Source of the DNA: Nitrospinae bacterium RIFCSPLOWO2_12_FULL_45_22 | GTDB lineage: Bacteria > 2-12-FULL-45-22 | Direction of reading: 5' to 3' | NCBI GenBank assembly: GCA_001803565.1 | Contig: MHDQ01000296.1 | Span: 1-12,308, forward strand | Length of the DNA: 12,308 bases | Part shown: positions 7,013 through 12,308 of the stretch, piece by piece | How positions within the stretch are numbered: position 1 is the stretch's first letter | Layout: each line of letters starts with the position of its first letter | Notes under the pieces: generated by a model | Databases searched by the model: none | What the model saw: only the letters and a program-made list of their open reading frames with translations | Told to the model about the DNA's origin: nothing | Translations under genes and position numbers: made by a program

Positions 7013-7294
7013 ATGAGGTCGGTTAAATTTATCCTGTATCTGGCGGTATTGGTGCTGCTGGGGAGTTTCTTTTCCTTGAATAGCCAGGATGTGGTGGTAA
7101 ATTATGGGCCGGGTAGTATATGCTTACCCCTATTTATAGTAATGGCGGCAGCTATGATGGTTGGTTGCCTGGTTATCTGGGCCTATGAACTGGTCGCCCA
7201 GCACCGGCTACGCCGCGATAATAAGAGGCTCAACCAGGAAATAAAAAGACTGGAACACCAGCTCTCTACTACCCAGCCCAACCTACCCGGCTAG
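7013..7294 (+). CDS. LapA-domain (DUF1049-like) inner membrane protein
   Basis: The 93-aa protein has two membrane segments (about 5-21 and 37-60), the short N-S-Q-x-V-x-V-x-Y/F element between them (23-31), and a basic then coiled-coil cytoplasmic tail (about 63-86, HRLRRDNKRLNQEIKRLEHQ). This is the architecture of LapA-domain proteins, which in Gram-negative bacteria such as E. coli take part with LapB in assembly or regulation of lipopolysaccharide synthesis. That role is not demonstrable here. An in-frame TTG at 6938 would add 25 residues but would overlap the upstream gene by 44 bases and add non-membrane sequence. ATG 7013 is preferred, with AAGGG at 7001-7005 and AGAGG just before it. 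No lapB-like gene is adjacent. Confidence 0.7.
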   Translation: MRSVKFILYLAVLVLLGSFFSLNSQDVVVNYGPGSICLPLFIVMAAAMMVGCLVIWAYELVAQHRLRRDNKRLNQEIKRLEHQLSTTQPNLPG

Positions 7295-7321
7295 ACCAGG
7301 TAATTAGGGCATTGGGTCATC

Positions 7322-7353
7322 TAATAACGTAATAACCTAATGACGTAATAACC
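7322..7353. repeat. Four-unit 8-bp tandem repeat upstream of mutS
   Basis: The sequence reads TAATAACG, TAATAACC, TAATGACG, TAATAACC, four consecutive 8-bp units with few substitutions (equivalently a 16-bp unit twice, one mismatch). Related words (TAATTAGGG, ATTGGGTCAT) occur just upstream at 7301-7320, so the degenerate array may be longer. It ends 26 bases before the mutS start. It could be a neutral intergenic simple repeat or affect mutS expression; nothing here decides. Confidence 0.75.
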
Positions 7354-7363
7354 TGGCCCCGCT

Positions 7364-7374
7364 AAGGAGGGAGG
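7364..7374 (+). promoter_or_regulatory. Strong Shine-Dalgarno sequence of mutS
   Basis: AAGGAGGGAGG lies 5 bases before ATG 7380, with the AAGGAGG core about 9 bases from it. This is the best anti-16S match in the window and fixes the mutS start. Confidence 0.8.
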
Positions 7375-7379
7375 CAGTA

Positions 7380-10025
7380 ATGTCTGACCAAACCCCGATG
7401 ATGCGGCAATACTATGCAGCTAAGGAAAAGTTGAAGGATGCTATCCTCTTTTTCCGCATGGGGGATTTTTATGAGATGTTTTATGAAGACGCCCGGATTG
7501 CCTCCCGCATCCTGGAGATTGCCCTGACCTCCCGACAAAAGAATGCTGAAAACCCGATCCCGATGTGTGGTGTGCCCTATCATGCTGCGGATGGTTATAT
7601 AGCAAAATTAATAGAAGCGGGGCATAAAGTAGCTATCTGTGAGCAGGTAGAAGACCCCCGGGAGGCTAAAGGGCTGGTGAAGCGTGAGGTAGTAAGGATC
7701 ATCACCCCGGGGACTATCCTTGATACCGGCGTGCTCAAGGCCAAGGAAAACAATTATCTAGCCGCTATTTATCCGGGCAAGGAAAGACTGGGCCTGGCCC
7801 TGCTGGACCATACTACCGGGGAATTCTTTCTCACCGAGCTATCAGGCCCTAAAACCCTGGAGCGCTTCAAGGATGAATTCTACCGGTTCGCCCCCAAAGA
7901 GATATTGATCCCACCCGGCTTAGAAGACCAAGACCCCTTTTACGCTTTTTTGCGCCAGGAACCCACCTTCTTAGTAGAAGATCAAGAAGAATGGAGCTTT
8001 GACTATGACCTGGCCTACCAGACCTTGTTAGATCAATTCCAGACCAGTTCATTGGAGGGGTTTGGTTGCGAGGGGCTACCCGCCGCGATAAGGGCTGGTG
8101 GGGCCTTGATCCACTACTTACGAAAAACCCAGGGCGAGAGCCTGAAGCATATAAATAAGGTAACCTATTACAATACCAGTGATTATATGGTGATGGATCA
8201 GGCTACCCAGCGGAATCTGGAGCTGATCACCTCTTTAGACCCGCTCCATCCGGAAGGGTCATTATTGGCCGTGCTGGACCAGACAGTAACGGCTATGGGT
8301 GGCCGGAAGCTAAAAAATTGGCTCCTCCATCCCCTAAAAGACCTGGCTACCATAGAGAAACGCCTCTCGGCGGTAAATACCTTTTATCATGACCTTATCA
8401 CCCGGAAGCAATTAAGGGAGCTCCTCAGAGGGATACATGACCTGGAGCGGTTAGCCAGCAAGATCGCCTTAAACGCCACTAACCCCAGGGACCTCCTGGC
8501 CTTAAAAAACTCCCTCAGCCTCCTGCCACAACTAGAGCAGCTCCTCCAGCCTGCCTGTGCCAGCATGGCAGACAGGCCCGGTACTGACCCTATGATTAAT
8601 GAGCTGCTGAACGATTGGGATAATCTTTCTGAGGTGAAAGAGCTGATAGAGAAGGCTATTGAAGATGATGCGCCCCTTAATTGGCATGAGGGGGGGATAA
8701 TCAAGGCGGGCTTTAGCGCTGAGCTGGATCAGTTGCGGAGTATAAGCCAGCATGGTAAAGACTGGATCATAGGGCTGGAAGAACAGGAGCGACAACGAAC
8801 CAGGATCAACTCCCTTAAGGTGGGATACAATAAGGTATTTGGCTACTATATCGAGGTGACCAAGAGGTATCTAACGCAGGTGCCGGACTACTATATCCGA
8901 CGCCAAACCCTGGTCAATGCTGAGCGGTTTATTACGCCGGAGTTGAAGGAGTGGGAAGACAAGATACTGGGGGCAGAGGAGAAGCTCCTCCAGTTAGAAG
9001 AGAAGCTTTTTCAACAACTAAGGGAACAGATAGCCGGGAAGACCCAGCAAATCCAGGCTATGGCCCAGAAGATAGCGGTGCTGGACACTTTAGCCTCCCT
9101 GGCCCAGGTAGCCCATGACAAAAACTATACCCGGCCCGTGGTAGATCAGGGCGACACCATCCAGATAACTGAAGGCCGCCACCCCCTCCTTGAGGGCTTA
9201 ACCCTGGGAGAGAAATTTATCCCTAATGATACCTACTTGCATAATGCTGACCACCAGATCATACTTATTACCGGACCAAATATGGCGGGCAAATCTACCT
9301 ATTTGCGCCAGGTAGCGCTGATAGTATTATTAGCTCAGGTGGGTAGCTTTGTGCCAGCTAACGAGGCACGGATAGGCATAGTAGACCGGGTTTTTACCCG
9401 GATAGGCGCCCAGGACTTTCTGGCCCGGGGTCAGAGTACCTTTATGGTAGAGATGAATGAGACGGCCAATATCATCCATAATGCTACGGCAAAAAGCTTA
9501 ATCATCCTGGATGAGGTAGGCCGGGGGACCAGTACTTATGACGGGCTGAGCCTGGCCTGGTCTATTACCGAACATATCCACCAGGTAATCGGCGCTAAGA
9601 CCCTATTCGCTACCCATTACCACGAGCTTACTGCCCTGGCTCAGCTCTTCCCTCGAATAAAAAATTATAATGTAGCGGTCAGAGAATGGAGCGATAAGGT
9701 TATCTTTTTACGTAAGATTGTAGAAGGGGCTACTGACCGGAGTTATGGCATCCAGGTAGCCCGTTTAGCCGGTATCCCTGCCGGGGTACTGGGCCGGGCT
9801 AAAGAGGTGTTACATCAGATGGAGAACAATAACCGTAAATCCTGCCGGAAGAATTTGATAAAGCATACCCCAGGCCAACCCTGGCAATTGCATCTCTTTG
9901 ATGACCAGCCAGACCTGATCAGGAAAAAACTCCAGGAGATCAATATAGACTCGCTGACACCACTAGAGGCCTTGAATAAGCTGGAGGAATTAAAAAATAT
10001 TTTAGAGGAAGGTAGAGATAAGTAA
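7380..10025 (+). CDS. mutS: DNA mismatch repair ATPase MutS
   Basis: The 881-aa protein is a full-length MutS. The N-terminal mismatch-binding domain has GDFYEMF with the Phe-x-Glu pair F30/E32 that stacks on and contacts the mispaired base. The connector, core and clamp domains follow (RRQTLVNAERFITPELKEWE in the clamp/core). The ATPase has Walker A GPNMAGKST (632-640), Walker B ILDE with D711-E712, and the FATHYHEL segment (743-750) with the conserved His746. It recognises base mismatches after replication and recruits MutL; no mutL is in the window. An in-frame palindrome at 8549-8577 encodes PACASMADRPG (391-401). By hand alignment from memory, this region is about nine residues longer than in E. 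coli MutS. Otherwise no key residue is missing. The stop overlaps the next start (TAATG). Confidence 0.97.
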   Translation: MSDQTPMMRQYYAAKEKLKDAILFFRMGDFYEMFYEDARIASRILEIALTSRQKNAENPIPMCGVPYHAADGYIAKLIEAGHKVAICEQVEDPREAKGLVKREVVRIITPGTILDTGVLKAKENNYLAAIYPGKERLGLALLDHTTGEFFLTELSGPKTLERFKDEFYRFAPKEILIPPGLEDQDPFYAFLRQEPTFLVEDQEEWSFDYDLAYQTLLDQFQTSSLEGFGCEGLPAAIRAGGALIHYLRKTQGESLKHINKVTYYNTSDYMVMDQATQRNLELITSLDPLHPEGSLLAVLDQTVTAMGGRKLKNWLLHPLKDLATIEKRLSAVNTFYHDLITRKQLRELLRGIHDLERLASKIALNATNPRDLLALKNSLSLLPQLEQLLQPACASMADRPGTDPMINELLNDWDNLSEVKELIEKAIEDDAPLNWHEGGIIKAGFSAELDQLRSISQHGKDWIIGLEEQERQRTRINSLKVGYNKVFGYYIEVTKRYLTQVPDYYIRRQTLVNAERFITPELKEWEDKILGAEEKLLQLEEKLFQQLREQIAGKTQQIQAMAQKIAVLDTLASLAQVAHDKNYTRPVVDQGDTIQITEGRHPLLEGLTLGEKFIPNDTYLHNADHQIILITGPNMAGKSTYLRQVALIVLLAQVGSFVPANEARIGIVDRVFTRIGAQDFLARGQSTFMVEMNETANIIHNATAKSLIILDEVGRGTSTYDGLSLAWSITEHIHQVIGAKTLFATHYHELTALAQLFPRIKNYNVAVREWSDKVIFLRKIVEGATDRSYGIQVARLAGIPAGVLGRAKEVLHQMENNNRKSCRKNLIKHTPGQPWQLHLFDDQPDLIRKKLQEINIDSLTPLEALNKLEELKNILEEGRDK
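8549..8577. repeat. Palindrome embedded in frame in mutS
   Basis: CCTGT (8554-8558) pairs with ACAGG (8572-8576) and GCC (8559-8561) with GGC (8567-8569), with a 2-base bulge and a 5-base loop. An alternative outer pairing is GCCTG (8549-8553) with CAGGC (8573-8577). The 12 bases 8550-8561 equal the reverse complement of 216-227, part of the intergenic palindrome near the left end. The reading frame stays open and the encoded residues fall in a variable stretch of the MutS core domain. Confidence 0.5.
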
Positions 10026-12286
10026 TGGTAGATATGGCTAGAATCAGGAGAAGAAGAATCCGAAGGGCTATTGTGGGTTTAGTCCTCCTGGTGATTATCC
10101 TTACTATAATTCAAACTTATATAAAAGGCGTCAGGAGCCCTTCTCCTATAGCCAGCAATATCCTGGTCTTCTCCCTCTTCAACATAAATATTATTCTCCT
10201 TATGCTCCTGATATTTTTTGTTTTCCGCAATATCGTAAAGCTCTATTTTGAGCGTAAATCCCAGACTATAGGGGCCCAGTTTAAGACTAAATTGGTAGCA
10301 GCCTTTGTAGGCTTTTCCTTGATCCCAGCTATCCTGCTCTTTGTGGTGGCCAGCGGTCTCATCACTAACAGCATAGATAATTGGTTCAATGAGCAGGTAG
10401 AGAAGTCCCTGGAAAATGCCCAGGAAGTGGTAGATTTCTATTATAATAACCTCTCTGAAGATGCCCAGCTCGCCGCTAAGCGGTTCGCTCAGTACCTCAC
10501 TAACCAGGGATTGGTAGGCTATTCCCCTAATAGAGGCTTAATAAAAGCGAAAAATATGGCCTCAGTGCAAAAGGCCCTCGATAAGTTCAGGACCGATTAT
10601 TCCCTGGATGCCCTGCAGATCTTCGATAAAGACCAGGAAATGCTGGCCTATAGTATCCACCCTACTCTTCAGGTACACAAAGATAAACTCCTCATTAGGG
10701 ACACCTATCGTTATGTGAGACGGAGTCTGGCAGGAGATACTAATACCAGGGTTAAGACTATCAAGGAAGGGGTAACGGTCCGGGGATTTGCCCCTATTCG
10801 GCAAGATACGATCCCCACGCCGGTAGGAGCCGTAGCAGTTACCCATTACATCCCCAAGGATATCGCTGCCAAGGTCTCAGAGATCACCAAGACCTTTGAT
10901 GAATATAGGGGGTTAAAGTTCTTGAAAGGCCCTATTAAGTCCAGCTACATTATTACCTTTTTCCTTATTACCCTCCTGATTATCTTTTCTGCCACCTGGT
11001 TCGGTTTTTATCTGGCTAAAGGGATCACGGTACCTATCCAGAAACTGGCCGAGGCCACACGCTATATAGCCCGGGGAGATCTGGAGTTCAATATAGACGT
11101 TGAAGCCAAGGACGAGATAGGTATCCTGGTGAACTCTTTTAACCAGATGACCAAAGAGCTGAAGGATAGCCAGGTACAGATTGCCCAGGCCAACGAAGGG
11201 TTGAGGCAAAAAAATATCGAGCTGGATCAGCGGAGGAACTATATTGAAACAGTCCTGAAGAATGTAGCAGCCGGTGTGATCTCGCTAGATAAAGAAGGAA
11301 GAATAACTACTATTAATAAATCGGCTGAGAGACTACTGGAGCTAGATGCTGATACCCACCGGGGTAGACCTTACCAGGAAGTCCTTGGGGCAGAACAATA
11401 TTACCCCATATTGAGCCTCATCAATAAGGCCATCATAGATGACTATGAGAATCTGGAAGAACAAGTTAAGCTAGTGATCGGCCAAAAACCCCTCACCTTA
11501 ATCATCCATGCCTCGACGATGAAAGATGATAGTTATAATCCCTTAGGCATGGTATTGGTGCTCGAGGACCTGACAGAATTGATAAAGGCCCAGAGGGTCG
11601 CGGCCTGGCGAGAAATAGCCAAAGGCATTGCCCATGAAATCAAAAACCCCCTCACCCCTATCCAGCTATCCGCCCAGCGACTTAAGAAGAAATATGTGAC
11701 TCAGGCCCCTGACCTGGATGAGACCTTTGATGAGTGTGTAGATACCATTATTAATCAGGTAGATGACATAAGGGGGTTGGTGGATGAATTCTCTCGCTTT
11801 GCCCGGATGCCTGAGTCCCAGCCTAAACCGGAGGACCTCCATAAGGTCACAGATGAGGTTATTGCCCTCTACCGGGTATCACATAAAGATATTGAAATAA
11901 TACCCACCTACGACCCTCAGATAAATACCTTAGAGCTTGATCGTGACCAGATCAAACGATTATTAATTAACCTGATAGAAAACGCTATCAAGGCCATGAA
12001 TGGCCAAGGCAAGATATATATTACTACCTGCCTTATGAAGAAAGCGGGCTTTGTCCAAATAGAGGTAGCCGATGAAGGGAGTGGCATACTCCCGGAAGAT
12101 AGAGATAAGCTCTTCCTCCCTTATTTTTCTACTAAAAAAGGGGGTACCGGCCTGGGTTTAGCCATTGTAAATCGCATAGTAGAAGACCATCATGGCTACA
12201 TAACCGTGAGGGATTATTATCCCAAGGGGACGGTCTTCTCTGTCCACCTCCCCCTTCACCCAACCTTATCCCAGGAGAGTCATTGA
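10025..12286 (+). CDS. NtrY-like membrane sensor histidine kinase
   Basis: The 753-aa protein has membrane segments at about 15-33, 46-67, 90-111 and 308-330, leaving an extracytoplasmic sensing region at about 112-307. A HAMP linker follows (about 325-380, VPIQKLAEATRYIARGDLEF), then a PAS domain (about 405-520), the phosphorylated His H537 in GIAHEIKNPLTPIQLSAQRL, the N-box with N653, and the ATP-binding motifs DEGSG (683-687) and GGTGLGL (706-712). Four membrane segments plus HAMP-PAS and the HEIKNPLTPIQLSAQRL box are typical of NtrY-family kinases, which usually act with an NtrX sigma-54-dependent response regulator. That partner would lie beyond the right edge; only 22 bases remain after the stop. 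The start overlaps the mutS stop, with GAGGAAGG at 10005-10012. An in-frame ATG at 10034 is a less likely start. The signal sensed is unknown. Confidence 0.9.
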   Translation: MVDMARIRRRRIRRAIVGLVLLVIILTIIQTYIKGVRSPSPIASNILVFSLFNINIILLMLLIFFVFRNIVKLYFERKSQTIGAQFKTKLVAAFVGFSLIPAILLFVVASGLITNSIDNWFNEQVEKSLENAQEVVDFYYNNLSEDAQLAAKRFAQYLTNQGLVGYSPNRGLIKAKNMASVQKALDKFRTDYSLDALQIFDKDQEMLAYSIHPTLQVHKDKLLIRDTYRYVRRSLAGDTNTRVKTIKEGVTVRGFAPIRQDTIPTPVGAVAVTHYIPKDIAAKVSEITKTFDEYRGLKFLKGPIKSSYIITFFLITLLIIFSATWFGFYLAKGITVPIQKLAEATRYIARGDLEFNIDVEAKDEIGILVNSFNQMTKELKDSQVQIAQANEGLRQKNIELDQRRNYIETVLKNVAAGVISLDKEGRITTINKSAERLLELDADTHRGRPYQEVLGAEQYYPILSLINKAIIDDYENLEEQVKLVIGQKPLTLIIHASTMKDDSYNPLGMVLVLEDLTELIKAQRVAAWREIAKGIAHEIKNPLTPIQLSAQRLKKKYVTQAPDLDETFDECVDTIINQVDDIRGLVDEFSRFARMPESQPKPEDLHKVTDEVIALYRVSHKDIEIIPTYDPQINTLELDRDQIKRLLINLIENAIKAMNGQGKIYITTCLMKKAGFVQIEVADEGSGILPEDRDKLFLPYFSTKKGGTGLGLAIVNRIVEDHHGYITVRDYYPKGTVFSVHLPLHPTLSQESH

Positions 12287-12308
12287 TCCCTATGAGGGCT
12301 TAAGTCTA

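Noticed and set aside
7312-7343. TTGGGT and TAAT-type words upstream of mutS as a promoter.
   Set aside because: Spacings of 12 or 20 bases do not fit, and the words belong to a tandem repeat.

Overview
The window looks like a piece of an uncultured bacterial chromosome. An accessory, defence-type block (about 1-6981) sits beside a conserved chromosomal block (about 7013-12286). The right block encodes a LapA-domain membrane protein, the mismatch-repair ATPase MutS and an NtrY-like sensor histidine kinase, which suggests a bacterium and probably a Gram-negative one. The sequence alone does not name a phylum. Base composition shifts between blocks: hand counts give 18 G+C in the 60 bases at 2041-2100 (SIR2 gene), 25 at 5401-5460 (STAND gene) and 34 at 7681-7740 (mutS). 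That fits horizontal acquisition of the left part, although only three lines were counted.

Left end (1-268): the window opens in the tail of a truncated nucleotidyltransferase-like gene. Its stop codon lies inside a palindromic, cloverleaf-like repeat (145-195). A second palindrome (196-227) abuts that repeat. A palindrome sharing 12 bases with it is embedded in frame in mutS.

269-1479: two minimal nucleotidyltransferase (MNT) genes follow. The first has no intact HEPN partner. The second overlaps a HEPN gene by an ATGA, the usual layout of MNT/HEPN toxin-antitoxin pairs. The HEPN gene carries a one-base frameshift, so it is a pseudogene or a sequencing error.

1546-6650: the centrepiece is a SIR2-domain protein of about 336 aa, translationally coupled by an ATGA overlap to a 1365-aa STAND-type P-loop NTPase with a long helical C-terminal region. 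The pair has the architecture of an NLR-like antiphage system in which effector (probable NAD+ hydrolase) and sensor/switch are separate polypeptides. It is the best candidate here for a poorly described system. A small charged protein of unknown function (6724-6981) lies just downstream and may or may not belong to it.

7013-12286: lapA-like gene, a short intergenic region with an 8-bp tandem repeat, then mutS with a strong Shine-Dalgarno sequence, whose stop overlaps the start of the kinase gene (TAATG). mutS and the kinase are very likely co-transcribed. No tRNA, rRNA, CRISPR array, transposase or convincing rho-independent terminator was seen. The 120 bases at 149-268 hold only the two palindromes and a ribosome binding site, and no gene-free stretch exceeds 300 bases.
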